A stretch of DNA of 64,000 bases from Kineosporiaceae bacterium (GCA_016794595.1 JAEUJN010000075.1:1-64000); one strand, 5' to 3'; positions 25,011-33,641 are shown, numbered from the stretch's first letter. Program-made: numbers and translations. The notes: generated by a model not told the origin, from the letters alone.

Positions 25011-26471
25011 TCAGCGCAGTCGGGTCTTGACCACCTTGCCCATGGCGTTGCGCGGCAAGGACGTCACCAGCCGGACCACCCTCGGGCGCTTGTGGACCGA
25101 CAGTCGGTGCGCGACGAACTCGACCAGCGCCCCCTCCTCGACGCCGTCGGCGACCACGAACGCGGTCACCTGCTCGCCGAGGTCGGGGTGCGGCGTGCCG
25201 ATCACGGCGGCCTCCCGGACGCCGGGGTGGGCGAGCAGGGCGTCCTCGACCTCCCCCGCGCCGATCCGGTAGCCACCGGAGGAGATCAGATCGGTGCTCG
25301 CCCGCCCGACGATCCGGTGCCACCCGTCCGGTCCGGTCACGGCGATGTCACCGGTGTGCATCCACCCGTCGGCGTCGAGCACCTCGGCGGTCGCCGCCGG
25401 CCGAGCGTGGTAGCCGTCGAACAGCGTCGGCCCGCGCACCCAGAGCTCGCCGGGGGTCTGGCCGTCCGGGGCGACGTCCCGCCCCTCGTGCACCAGCCTG
25501 GTCTGCACGCTCCGCACCGGCAGTCCCACCCACCCCGGACGGCGCTCACCGTCGGCGCGGGTGGCCAGGGTGATCATCGTCTCGGTCATCCCGTACCGCT
25601 CGACCGCGCGGTGGCCGGTGAGCGCCGCGAGCCGCTCGAACACCGGCACGGGCAGGGCGGCGCTGCCCGAGACCAGGAGCCGCGCCGTCCGGAGCTGCCC
25701 GGCCGCAGCCGGTTCGGCGGTGATCCGAGCCCACACGGTGGGGACGCCGAAGTACAGCGTGCCGCCGGCAGCGGCGTAGGCCTCGGGCGTCGGGCGCCCG
25801 GTGTGCACCAGCGGCGACCCGGCGCGCAGGGCACCCAGGACGCCGAGCACCAGGCCGTGCACGTGGAACAGCGGTAGCCCGTGGACCAGGGTGTCCTGCG
25901 CCGTCCAGCCCCAGGCGTCGAACAGTGCGTCCAGGCCCGCGGCCACCGCCCGCCGGCTCAGCACCGCTCCCTTGGGCGCGCCGGTGGTCCCGCTGGTGTA
26001 GACGATCAGCGCGGTGGTGGCCGGATCGGCGTGCGCCGGCGACCAGGCGCCGTCCGGGCGGTGGGGCAGGTCGGCCAGGCCGATCACCGGTACCGCACCG
26101 GCCGCGATGTCCTGCGGCGCCTGCGCCGCATCGTCCACCAGCACCAGTTCGGCGCCGGAGTCGCGCAGCAGGTGCGTGCGCTCGGCCGGGCCGGAATCGG
26201 GCGGCAGCGGAACGACCGGGACGCCGGCCAGCAGCGCCCCGGTCACCGCCACCACGGTCTCGAGCGTGGCAGTGGCGTGGACGGCGACCGAACCGGCCCC
26301 GGTGAGGCGCTGCGCCAGTGCGCCCGCCCGGTCGACGAGCTCCGCGCGCGTGAGGGTGCGGCCGGCGACCGTGACGGCGTGGCCGGAGTCGGTGGCGTCC
26401 GGACCGGTCAGGGGGGCCAGCAGTTCGGAGGACGGCACGTGTTCACCCTCGCACAGCACGGTGCTGTCCAT
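25011..26471 (-). CDS. matB: AMP-binding acyl-CoA synthetase, MatB-like (malonyl-CoA synthetase)
   Basis: The 486-residue enzyme is an ANL-family ligase. It has the P-loop-like YTSGTTGAPKGAVLSRRAV, A5 YGMTETMITLATRADGERRPG, A7 GWMHTGDIAV, A8 GRASTDLISSGGYRIGAGEVE, and A10 LPRNAMGKVVK with the catalytic Lys near the C-terminus. The short length, the missing N-terminal extension and the GRASTDLI-S-GG-IGAGEVE region match actinobacterial malonyl-CoA synthetase (MatB), which makes malonyl-CoA from malonate, CoA and ATP. Substrate specificity is inferred from this resemblance. Convergent with the upstream micropeptide gene. Confidence 0.75.
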   Translation of the reverse strand: MDSTVLCEGEHVPSSELLAPLTGPDATDSGHAVTVAGRTLTRAELVDRAGALAQRLTGAGSVAVHATATLETVVAVTGALLAGVPVVPLPPDSGPAERTHLLRDSGAELVLVDDAAQAPQDIAAGAVPVIGLADLPHRPDGAWSPAHADPATTALIVYTSGTTGAPKGAVLSRRAVAAGLDALFDAWGWTAQDTLVHGLPLFHVHGLVLGVLGALRAGSPLVHTGRPTPEAYAAAGGTLYFGVPTVWARITAEPAAAGQLRTARLLVSGSAALPVPVFERLAALTGHRAVERYGMTETMITLATRADGERRPGWVGLPVRSVQTRLVHEGRDVAPDGQTPGELWVRGPTLFDGYHARPAATAEVLDADGWMHTGDIAVTGPDGWHRIVGRASTDLISSGGYRIGAGEVEDALLAHPGVREAAVIGTPHPDLGEQVTAFVVADGVEEGALVEFVAHRLSVHKRPRVVRLVTSLPRNAMGKVVKTRLR

Positions 26472-26514
26472 CGGGACTGTCGATGAGCCGATCAGGTGGA
26501 CGCGCCGGCATCAC

Positions 26515-26544
26515 TTGACACAAGAATGCAATTACCTGAATCAT
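26515..26544 (+). promoter_or_regulatory. Candidate sigma-70-type promoter for the riboswitch-terC transcript
   Basis: A perfect -35 TTGACA (26515-26520) is followed after 18 bp by AATCAT (26539-26544), inside an AT-rich pocket that contrasts with its surroundings. It lies just upstream of the riboswitch, as expected for the transcription start of the leader. Confidence 0.5.
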
Positions 26545-26570
26545 CTTTCCTTAATCGAGCAAGGCTCGAG

Positions 26571-26681
26571 GACGAAGGGGAGTATCCGAGACGTCCCGGT
26601 CGTCAGGACGGCATCGCGGCACAGCTGTCGAGATGCCCGGCCGCGACGGGCGCCATCCTGGCGCCGGAGAGACCTTCGGTC
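26571..26681 (+). promoter_or_regulatory. Probable yybP-ykoY (Mn2+) riboswitch
   Basis: The leader shows the signature of this class: CGAAGG+GGAGTA on the 5' side (26573-26584) and GAGA+CCTTCG on the 3' side (about 26669-26678), so that cgaagg and ccttcg form the closing P1 helix and GGAGTA/GAGA form the conserved internal loop. Between them are a tcgtcaggacgg segment and a ggcgcca-tcc-tggcgcc hairpin (26649-26665). The downstream gene is a TerC/Alx-family transporter, a classical target. Translation of the GTG at 26707 uses GGAGGT at 26695, so switching could act on ribosome access. The details of the internal helices were not modelled. Confidence 0.78.
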
Positions 26682-26706
26682 GTGTGCGTCGACCGGAGGT
26701 TGGACC

Positions 26707-27735
26707 GTGGACGTTCCCCTGTGGCTCTGGATGGCCTTGCTGGCGGTCATCGTCGCCATGCTCGCTGTCGACCTGTTCGCCCACCGCACGGCTCACGTGG
26801 TGCCGGTGCGTGAGGCAGCTGCCTGGAGCGCGGTGTGGGTGGCGCTCGGGTTGGGCTTCGGCGCCGTGGTGTGGCTGATGTTCGGGGCGCAGGCGGCGGG
26901 TGAGTACTACGCGGGGTACCTGATCGAGAAGAGCCTCGCAGTTGACAACGTCTTCGTCTTCGCCATGATCTTCACCGCCTTCGCCGTGCCGCGCGAGTAC
27001 CAGCACCGCGTGCTGTTCTACGGGGTGCTGGGTGCGCTGGTGATGCGGGCCGGGTTCATTGCCGCCGGGGCCGCACTGATCGACGCCTTCGCCTGGATCC
27101 TCTACTTGTTCGGTGCCCTGCTGGTGGTCACCGGGGTGCAGATGTACCGCCACCGCCACGATCACGGTGTTCCGGCCCAGCACCCCGTCCTGCGCCTGAC
27201 CAGGCGGGTGATCCCGAGTACCCAGACCTGGTACGGCACCAAGTTCTGGGTGAAGGAGAAGGGCCGGTGGGTGGCCACGCCGCTGTTCACCGTGCTCATC
27301 CTGATCGAGACCACCGACCTGATCTTCGCGGTGGACTCCATCCCGGCGATCTTCGCGGTGACCCGGGAGCCGTTCCTGGTCTTCACCAGCAATGCCTTCG
27401 CGATCCTCGGATTGCGCGCGATGTACTTCCTCCTCGCCGACCTGATGCACCGGTTCGTCCACCTCCGGCTCGGACTCGCGGTGGTCCTGATCTTCGTGGG
27501 CGTGAAGATGCTGCTGCTCGAGGTCTACAAGGTGCCCATCGTGCTCTCGCTGTCCGTGATCGCCACGGTGATCACGGTGTCGGTGATCGCCAGCCTGGTC
27601 CAAACCCGCACGGCGACAGTCGGATCCGGCGGCCCCTCGAGCCCCGGCCCGACGGTGCCGGGCGCGGCGACGCCGACGACTCGCTCGACCCCGTCAACCG
27701 ACTCCACCCCGTCAACCACAGGAGGCCCTTCATGA
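26707..27735 (+). CDS. TerC/Alx family metal (Mn2+) homeostasis membrane protein
   Basis: The 342-residue inner-membrane protein has about nine helices and the TerC motifs EKSLAVDNVFVFAMIFTAFA near residue 76 and ETTDLIFAVDSIPAIFAVT near 205, whose acidic residues lie within membrane helices and probably bind metal. Family members export Mn2+ or protect from tellurite and metal stress. The C-terminal 40 residues are a Ser/Thr/Pro-rich tail (repeat STPSTDSTPSTT). The GTG at 26707 with GGAGGT 6 bp upstream fixes the start; it is preceded by the Mn2+ riboswitch and shares ATGA with the next gene. Confidence 0.93.
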   Translation: MDVPLWLWMALLAVIVAMLAVDLFAHRTAHVVPVREAAAWSAVWVALGLGFGAVVWLMFGAQAAGEYYAGYLIEKSLAVDNVFVFAMIFTAFAVPREYQHRVLFYGVLGALVMRAGFIAAGAALIDAFAWILYLFGALLVVTGVQMYRHRHDHGVPAQHPVLRLTRRVIPSTQTWYGTKFWVKEKGRWVATPLFTVLILIETTDLIFAVDSIPAIFAVTREPFLVFTSNAFAILGLRAMYFLLADLMHRFVHLRLGLAVVLIFVGVKMLLLEVYKVPIVLSLSVIATVITVSVIASLVQTRTATVGSGGPSSPGPTVPGAATPTTRSTPSTDSTPSTTGGPS

Positions 27736-28910
27736 TCGGCACCGACACCGACCTCGCTTCGGTGGCCACGATCGATGATCCGCTCTCGCGCACCGCGATC
27801 ACGCCCAGCCTGATCACCGCCCTGCAGTCGGTCACCGGTCACCCCTGTGTGTCGCTGCTGCTCAGCACGACGCCGGCGCAGACCATGCAGCGCGAGGACG
27901 CCGCCCGCCTCCTGGGGCTCTACCGCGAGGCAGAGGCCCGGTTGGTGGAGTCCGCGGCGCTGCCGGGTGTCGGGTCGAGCGTGCTGGGGCCGCTGCGCGC
28001 CCTCGTGGAGGAGGTCGGCCGGGGCCCGGCCAGTGAGGCGGTGGCGGTCTTCGCCTCGGCCGCGATGCAGACCGCCGTCCGGCTCAGCCTGCCGGTCGTC
28101 GACCGGGTCGTCGTCGACCCCAGTTTCGCCACTCGGGACCTGGTGCGGGCCCTGCACCGGACGCCGCGCCATGTCGTCCTGGCCCTGAGCGCCCACGAGG
28201 CCCGGCTGTTCGACGGGGTCGGATCCCAGTTGTGCCCGGCACAGAGCGGGGCGTTTCCCCAGACCATCGACGGGCAGGGGCCGGACAGCCGTGGCCGGGG
28301 GCCAGGGGGGCGCCGATCCGCGCGCCGTCCCACGGACGCCGAGGACCGCAGGGCATTCCTGCGTGAGGTCGACCGGGCGCTGGGCAGCTACCTGCGGGTC
28401 CGGCCGGCGCCCCTGGTGCTGGTGGGTACCGAACGGGTGGTCGCCGAGTTCCGTCGCGTGTCGTCCAACCTGGGGCGGCTCGCCGGATGGGTGCCCGGAA
28501 GCCTGGTCACCTCGCCGACCACCGACCTGGTGCCCAGGATCCGGGTGGTGCTCGAGGAGTACCTGGTCTCCCGTCAGCGGGAGGCCGTCGAACTGCTCGA
28601 GCGGCGGCAGGGCGAGGGACGTGTCGCCGCTGGGATCGCCGCCGCGTGGCAGGCCGCGTACGCGGAGCGACCCGAGATGCTGGTCGTCGAGGAGAGTTAC
28701 TTCCACCCGGCGCGCATCGGCCGGGACGGTGAGGTCCTCGATCCCGACCCGGCCGATCTCGAGGCGCCCGACGTGATCGACGATCTGGTCGACGAACTCA
28801 TCGAGGCGGTGCTCCGCCGCGGCGGCTGGGTGGCCTTCGCCGGGGACGACGCGCTCGCAGCGTACGGCGGGGTCGCGCTCACCGTGCGACCGCGGGGCCG
28901 GTCCGCGTGA
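27732..28910 (+). CDS. baeRF family protein (bacterial archaeo-eukaryotic release factor-like)
   Basis: The 392-residue protein fits the baeRF3-type group: an N-terminal domain (HPCVSLLLSTTPAQTMQ), a central eRF1/pelota-like region with HVVLALSAHEARLFDGVG, and a C-terminal L7Ae-like region (LGSYLRVRPAPLVLVGTERV, then LEAPDVIDDLVDELIEAVLRRGG). Such proteins are predicted to act on stalled ribosomes or as hibernation factors. An ATG with AGGAGG about 6 bp upstream overlaps the terC stop (ATGA), so both genes should be under the same Mn2+ riboswitch. Insertion of an Arg/Gly loop near residues 180-200. Confidence 0.8.
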   Translation: MIGTDTDLASVATIDDPLSRTAITPSLITALQSVTGHPCVSLLLSTTPAQTMQREDAARLLGLYREAEARLVESAALPGVGSSVLGPLRALVEEVGRGPASEAVAVFASAAMQTAVRLSLPVVDRVVVDPSFATRDLVRALHRTPRHVVLALSAHEARLFDGVGSQLCPAQSGAFPQTIDGQGPDSRGRGPGGRRSARRPTDAEDRRAFLREVDRALGSYLRVRPAPLVLVGTERVVAEFRRVSSNLGRLAGWVPGSLVTSPTTDLVPRIRVVLEEYLVSRQREAVELLERRQGEGRVAAGIAAAWQAAYAERPEMLVVEESYFHPARIGRDGEVLDPDPADLEAPDVIDDLVDELIEAVLRRGGWVAFAGDDALAAYGGVALTVRPRGRSA

Positions 28911-29006
28911 CGGCGGGGTGAACCGGCCAGCAGCGACGGCCGGCGGGAGTGGAGGCGGCCGACACTGCGGACGCCGGTCGTCCGGAATGCCTCCTAGAGT
29001 GGCGCC

Positions 29007-29363
29007 ATGGCGATCGCACGGTTCCCGGTGGTGGTGCTCGACTGCCCCGACCCGAAGGTTCTGGCGGAGTTCTACGGCGCCCTGCTCGACTGGACGCTCG
29101 AACCGGGGGACGACTTCTGGTTCGTGCGGGCCGAGTACGGCGATGCGCTGGGCTTCCAGAAGGTCGAGCACTACGCCCCGCCGAGGTGGCCCGGCCAGGA
29201 GGTGCCGCAGCAGATGCACCTGGACGTCGTGGTCGACGACCTCGATGCCGCCGAGGCTGCAGTGGTCGACCTCGGCGCCACGAAGCACGAGCACCAGCCG
29301 GGGACGACGTTCCGGGTCTTCCTGGACCCGGCCGGCCATCCGTTCTGTCTCTGCCAGAACTGA
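29007..29363 (+). CDS. VOC (glyoxalase-fold) family protein
   Basis: The 118-residue protein is a single VOC module made of two beta-alpha-beta-beta-beta units: FPVVVLDCPDPKVLAEFYGALLDW and MHLDVVVDDLDAAEAAVVDLGA, ending VFLDPAGHPFCLCQN. It may be a dioxygenase, resistance protein or glyoxalase-like enzyme; the substrate cannot be inferred. Followed by a hairpin terminator at 29411. Confidence 0.9.
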   Translation: MAIARFPVVVLDCPDPKVLAEFYGALLDWTLEPGDDFWFVRAEYGDALGFQKVEHYAPPRWPGQEVPQQMHLDVVVDDLDAAEAAVVDLGATKHEHQPGTTFRVFLDPAGHPFCLCQN

Positions 29364-29410
29364 GTCGTGACCGCCACTATCGAGGTCCGCTGCCACTGAA
29401 CGAACAGTTC

Positions 29411-29428
29411 CTGCCCGATTTCGGGCAG
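29411..29428 (+). terminator. Hairpin terminator or palindromic operator
   Basis: ctgcccga (29411-29418) and tcgggcag (29421-29428) form a perfect 8-bp stem followed by aacttt. It lies 48 bp after the VOC stop and 42 bp before the next gene, so it could end the first transcript or act as an operator for the second. Confidence 0.5.
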
Positions 29429-29469
29429 AACTTTGGCATCGATCGGATCTGTGGTGCACAGTTGATCGG

Positions 29470-29730
29470 GTGTTGACCCCCGAGATCGTCGATCGGATCG
29501 CCGGCACCACCGGGCTGACCCCCGGCGAGGCGGCCCGCGTGATCGATGATGTCCTGGCCTATTACCGCGAGGACGTCGATGCCTATGTCCGGCGGCGGCA
29601 CGCCCACCTCCAGGCGCACGGCGTCCGCAACGAGCAGGCCTTCTCGCTGATCGCGGAGGAACTCGGACGGCGCCTGGTCGCCCCTCCGGAGCTGTCACTG
29701 CGCCAGCTGCGCCGCATCGTCTACGGCTGA
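29470..29730 (+). CDS. Small hypothetical protein (86 aa)
   Basis: A helical, soluble protein (LTPEIVDRIAGTTGLTPGEA, DDVLAYYREDVDAYVRRRHA, NEQAFSLIAEELGRRLV). I do not recognise a domain; the pattern resembles small helical DNA-binding or regulatory proteins. GTG start. It lies 29 bp upstream of glmS on the same strand and may be co-transcribed with it. Confidence 0.65.
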   Translation: MLTPEIVDRIAGTTGLTPGEAARVIDDVLAYYREDVDAYVRRRHAHLQAHGVRNEQAFSLIAEELGRRLVAPPELSLRQLRRIVYG

Positions 29731-29759
29731 ATCGTCTACGGCTGAGGAGCCACTCCCCC

Positions 29760-31682
29760 ATGTGCGGAATCGTCGGGTACATCGGAACCCAGAACTCCAC
29801 GCCCCTGCTGATCGAGGGGTTGATGCGGCTGGAGTACCGCGGCTACGACTCGGCCGGAGTGGCCGTGATGACCGCGGGCAAGGGTTCGGGCCAGGGATCG
29901 GGCAAGGGTTCGGGCCGGGGTTCGGGCCAGGGATCAGACAAGGTCTCGGAGCCGGCGGAGATCACCACGGTGCGCCGGGTGGGCCGGGTGCGCGACCTGG
30001 CCGCTGCTGTCCCGAAGCGGTTGAACGGGACGGCCGGTATCGGGCACACCCGCTGGGCCACGCACGGGCCGGCGACCGAGCCGAATGCGCACCCGCACGC
30101 CAGCGCGGACGGCCGGATCAGCGTGGTGCACAACGGGATCATCGACAACGCGACGGTGTTGCGCGCCCGGCTCGAGCAGGACGGCGTGCCGCTGGCCTCC
30201 GACACCGACACCGAGGTGATCGCCCACCTGATCGGCCGGTCGAGCGCGGACACGCTCGAGGCGGCCGTGCTCGAGGCGTTGACGAAGATCGAGGGCACGT
30301 ACGCGATCGCCGTCCTGGACACCGCCCACCCCGACCGGATCGTGGTGGCGCGCAATGGGTCCCCGCTGATCCTGGGCGTGGGCGCGAAGGAGATGTTCAT
30401 CGCCAGCGACGTCTCGGCGCTGGTGCGTCACACCACCTCGGTGATCCACCTGCACGACGGCGAGCTGGCCTCGGTGACCGCCACCGGCTACCGCACCTTC
30501 ACCCGGGACAGCGACGACACCGGCCGGGTCCCGGTCGAGATCGACGTCGAGGCCGGCGATCTGGAGCTGGCCGGGTACGCGCACTACATGGCCAAGGAGA
30601 TCCACGAGCAACCCGACGCGGCCGCCGCCGTGATGCGCGGCCGGATCGACGAGCGGTTCGGCACCGCGCGCCTGGACGGGCTCAACCTCGGCCCGCGCGA
30701 GCTGCGGGCGTTCCGCCGGGTAAAGATCCTCGGCTGCGGGTCGGCCTACTACGTCGGTCAGATGGGCGCGGCGATGATCGAGGAGCTGGCCCGCATCCCC
30801 GCGGACGCCGAGCCCGCCTCGGAGTTCCGCTACCGCAACCCGATCATCGAGCCGGACACGCTGTACGTCGTGGTGTCGCAGTCGGGTGAGACCGCCGACA
30901 CCGCGTTCGCCGTGGCCGAGGTCAAGCGCAAGGGCGGCACCGTGCTCGGCGTGGTGAACGTGGTCGGCTCGACCATCGCCCGCGAGGTGGACGGCGGCAT
31001 CTACCTGCACGCCGGGCCGGAGGTCGCGGTGGCCTCGACCAAGGCCCTGACCACGATGGCGATCGCGTTCGCGCTGCTGGCGCTGCTGCTCGGGCGGGTG
31101 CGTGACCTGTCGGTGGCCGACGGACAGCGGATCATCGCCGGGCTGCGCCGGATCCCGGAGCAGATCCGCGAGATCCTGGCCGGCGAGGCGGCGCTGGCCG
31201 ATGTGGCCAAGAGCCTGGCCGAGGCCCAGAGCTGCTTCTTCATCGGGCGGGTGCGGGGCTACCCGGTGGCACGCGAGGGGGCGCAGAAGCTCAAGGAGGT
31301 CAGTTACATCCACGCCGAGGCCTATCAGACCAGCGAGCTGAAGCACGGCCCGCTGGCGCTGATCAGCCCCGAGATGCCGACCATCGCGCTGATCCCGGAC
31401 GACGAGCTCACCGACCGCAATCTGGCTGCGGCCGAGCAGGTCCTGGCCCGACGCGGCCCGCTGGTGGTGATCACCAACCCCGGCGTGGACGTCGCGGGCC
31501 TGGGCGCTCAGGGCGGCGTGGAGCATGTGGTGCCCACGGTCGTCGTCCCCAAGAACGAGCCCGAACTCGACCCGATCCTGCTGACCATCCCGCTGCAGGT
31601 GATCGCCTACCACGCCGCGTTGAACCGAGGCCTAGACATCGACAAGCCGAGAAACCTGGCCAAGTCCGTCACCGTGGAATAG
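29760..31682 (+). CDS. glmS: Glutamine-fructose-6-phosphate aminotransferase (isomerizing)
   Basis: The 640-residue enzyme makes glucosamine-6-phosphate for peptidoglycan precursors. The N-terminal glutaminase starts with the catalytic Cys2 (MCGIVGYIG) and has RLEYRGYDSAGVA, GHTRWATHG, and HNGIIDN. The two SIS domains follow (CGSAYYVGQMGAAMIEELAR, VSQSGETADT, ARGEGAQKLKEVSYIHAEAY-type motif) and the C-terminal KPRNLAKSVTVE. Residues about 40-62 are an insertion of KGSGQGSGKGSGRGSGQGSD-type repeats inside the glutaminase domain, about 25 residues longer than usual. A family B palindrome follows the stop. Confidence 0.97.
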   Translation: MCGIVGYIGTQNSTPLLIEGLMRLEYRGYDSAGVAVMTAGKGSGQGSGKGSGRGSGQGSDKVSEPAEITTVRRVGRVRDLAAAVPKRLNGTAGIGHTRWATHGPATEPNAHPHASADGRISVVHNGIIDNATVLRARLEQDGVPLASDTDTEVIAHLIGRSSADTLEAAVLEALTKIEGTYAIAVLDTAHPDRIVVARNGSPLILGVGAKEMFIASDVSALVRHTTSVIHLHDGELASVTATGYRTFTRDSDDTGRVPVEIDVEAGDLELAGYAHYMAKEIHEQPDAAAAVMRGRIDERFGTARLDGLNLGPRELRAFRRVKILGCGSAYYVGQMGAAMIEELARIPADAEPASEFRYRNPIIEPDTLYVVVSQSGETADTAFAVAEVKRKGGTVLGVVNVVGSTIAREVDGGIYLHAGPEVAVASTKALTTMAIAFALLALLLGRVRDLSVADGQRIIAGLRRIPEQIREILAGEAALADVAKSLAEAQSCFFIGRVRGYPVAREGAQKLKEVSYIHAEAYQTSELKHGPLALISPEMPTIALIPDDELTDRNLAAAEQVLARRGPLVVITNPGVDVAGLGAQGGVEHVVPTVVVPKNEPELDPILLTIPLQVIAYHAALNRGLDIDKPRNLAKSVTVE

Positions 31683-31690
31683 ACCCTGCC

Positions 31691-31796
31691 AAACCTGCTC
31701 ATGCTCCGTGGGTGACGACTCATGCTCCGCAGCTGACGCGTGTGGCCGGCGTCTTGGGGCGCCAACTCGTCACCAGCGGAGCATGAGCGGGTTGGG
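31691..31796. repeat. Palindromic repeat family B, copy 1
   Basis: Outer arms aacctgctcatgctccg (from 31692) and cggagcatgagcgggtt (to 31793), with a second inner ctcatgctccgc (from 31720). It starts 9 bp after the glmS stop. Related copies follow ilvA and purL. Confidence 0.85.
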
Positions 31797-31843
31797 GCGG
31801 AGGTGCTACACCCGGGTGACGGCCGTGTGCACTGGGCACTCGG

Positions 31844-31889
31844 TAGTGTCAAACCTGGGCAGAAAGTAGTGTAAGAGATGGGCAGGCAG
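31844..31889. repeat. Two diverged 23-bp tandem units (possible insertion scar)
   Basis: tagtgtcaaacctgggcagaaag (31844-31866, 23 bp) and tagtgtaagagatgggcaggcag (31867-31889, 23 bp) are related direct repeats just upstream of a gene that has lost its 5' end. They may mark the end of a lost mobile element; no transposase is present. Confidence 0.5.
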
Positions 31890-31923
31890 TAGTTGGGCGG
31901 TCCATGCCGACCGGGTCATTCGG

Positions 31924-33066
31924 GTGGATGATCCGGACATCCTGCGGCTCCTTCACGCAGATGCTCACGCGGTTCTGGCAGGCACCGGCCGTGTCGTCCT
32001 GGACGAGTGGCAGCGATTTCCCGCGTTGTGGGACGTGGTCCGGCGTGCTGTGGACGACGGCGCGCCGCCCGGCCGGTTCCTGCTCACCGGCAGTGCGGCG
32101 CCGATCACTGCTCCCACGCATACCGGGGCCGGGCGCATCGTCCGGGCGCGAATGCGTCCGATGTCGCTGGTGGAACGGCAACTGTCGACCCCGACGGTCG
32201 GCGTGCGAGCCCTGTTCGCCGGGTCGGCCGAGGTCGGCGGTGAGTGCACCGTCGACCTGCCGAACTACGTCGAAGAGATCCTGCGCTCCGGTTTCCCCGG
32301 AATCAGGACCTTGGCCGCCGCCGGTCGTGCTGCTCAACTCGACGGATACCTGGACTACGCCGTGACGCACGACCTGACCTACCAGGGAACGACCGTTCGA
32401 CGGCCCGACGCTCTGCGGCGGTGGTTGGCCGCCTATGCCGCGGCGACCGCCACCACAGCCAGCTACAACTCGATCCTCGATGCTGCCACCGCTGGTGAGG
32501 CGAACAAGCCTGCTCGATCCACCGTCGAGGGGTACCGCGAGGCCCTGACCCACCTCTGGCTACTCGATCCGGTGCCCGGCTGGATCCCGGGCGACAACCG
32601 CCTGGAGCGGCTCACGGCGAGTCCCAAACACCACCTCGCCGATCCGGCCCTGGTGGCGCGCCTGCTGGGTCTGGACGCCTCCGCCCTGATCGGCCATCGG
32701 CTGTCGGAACCGATCGCCGTGGCCCGCCGATCAGGGTCTGCGCTGGTCGGCCCGCTGTTCGAGAGTCTGGTGACGCAGTCCGTTCAGGTCTACGCGCAGG
32801 CCGCGCAGGCTCGGGTCTTTCATCTGCGGACCCGCGAGGGTCGCCACGAGATCGATCTGGTGCTCGAGCGTCCGGACGGCGCCGTGGTGGCCATCGAGAT
32901 CAAGCTCGCTGCGACGGCGAGCGACAGCGATGTGACCCACCTGCTCTGGTTGCGAGAACGTCTGGGGGATCGCCTGGCGGCAATGGTGGTGCTGACCACG
33001 GGACGCTATGCCTACCGGCGTCCGGACGGCGTTGCCGTCGTCCCCGCCGCCCTGCTGGGTCCATGA
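31924..33066 (+). CDS. DUF4143 AAA-type ATPase, N-terminally truncated (P-loop missing)
   Basis: The 380-residue product matches proteins with an AAA ATPase core and a C-terminal DUF4143 nuclease-like domain: VVLDEWQRFPALWDVVRRAVDDG (Walker B region), GRFLLTGSA, a winged-helix region (ASYNSILDAATAGEANKPA), and HEIDLVLERPDGAVVAIEIK (D...ExK core). Homologous sequence continues in frame upstream (HADRVIRVDDPDILR), but the next stop is at 31867 and no Walker A motif is present, so about 40 residues including the P-loop are missing. It is probably a decayed gene. GTG 31924 is the first usable start. Confidence 0.75.
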   Translation: MDDPDILRLLHADAHAVLAGTGRVVLDEWQRFPALWDVVRRAVDDGAPPGRFLLTGSAAPITAPTHTGAGRIVRARMRPMSLVERQLSTPTVGVRALFAGSAEVGGECTVDLPNYVEEILRSGFPGIRTLAAAGRAAQLDGYLDYAVTHDLTYQGTTVRRPDALRRWLAAYAAATATTASYNSILDAATAGEANKPARSTVEGYREALTHLWLLDPVPGWIPGDNRLERLTASPKHHLADPALVARLLGLDASALIGHRLSEPIAVARRSGSALVGPLFESLVTQSVQVYAQAAQARVFHLRTREGRHEIDLVLERPDGAVVAIEIKLAATASDSDVTHLLWLRERLGDRLAAMVVLTTGRYAYRRPDGVAVVPAALLGP

Positions 33067-33115
33067 GACCACGGCGGACGAGGGCCGCTTCGCCGGCGAG
33101 GACGAAGGAGACGAG

Positions 33116-33373
33116 ATGACGCCTCGCTTCCGTTGATCACGGCACTCGCGACGCGGCCCGCTCGGGGACGCGGGTTGTCGCCTCGGTACTGAGCCTGGTC
33201 GAGGTGCTGGCCGGCATACGGCCCGCCTGGCCAACCGCTACCTGCGCTCGCATCGAGGCGTCGACCCCGTCGACTACGTCATTGCCGCGACCGCGCAGCA
33301 CCTGGACGCCGAGTTGTGGACCAGGAACGTCGAGCATTTCCCGATGTTCCCCGACCTGGCGTCCCCGTACTGA
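33116..33373 (+). pseudogene. Decayed VapC-type PIN-domain toxin
   Basis: Translating pieces in different frames gives MTPRF at 33116, then RVVASVLSLVEVLAGIRP (about 33170-33223), then RLANRYLRSHRGVDPVDYVIAATA and WTRNVEHFPMFPDLASPY ending at TGA 33371-33373. These are the start, middle and C-terminus of a VapC ribonuclease. The N-terminal catalytic Asp segment and about 35-40 central residues are missing and the frames do not join, so it is inactive. Any VapB antitoxin upstream is gone or unrecognisable. It follows the truncated DUF4143 gene by 49 bp. Confidence 0.75.
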
Positions 33374-33396
33374 GCCTTCCCGGTGATCACATCCAT

Positions 33397-33505
33397 GATC
33401 ACGTTGAAGATCACGTTGAGGGAATCCGTCAGCCTCGAGCACACACATCCCTCAACGTGATCTTGCTGGCGTCCCGATTCCCTCAACGTGATCTTCAACG
33501 TGGTC
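33397..33505. repeat. 29-bp inverted repeat with one mismatch
   Basis: The left arm 33397-33425 and right arm 33477-33505 are complementary at 28 of 29 positions, separated by 51 bp; the loop holds a further half copy (tccctcaacgtgatcttg, 33449-33466). The motif gatcacgttgagggaat is thus present three times. It lies right after the VapC remnant. It may be a transcription terminator, a small non-autonomous element, or a protein-binding array. Confidence 0.85.
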
Positions 33506-33641
33506 TCTGGACGCCTCACCGCGACCTCAACACCGACTCGCCGCGCGTGGCCCCGCGGCCGGCGTCGAAACATCGTCGCCCGTGACCAGGGCATCCTCTC
33601 GGGCCCTACGCCGGAATACCCCAGTGGGTACTCTTGCTGAG

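Noticed and set aside
31797-33640. Intact insertion sequence
   Set aside because: No transposase or paired terminal repeats flank the region; only scars and a lone inverted repeat are visible.
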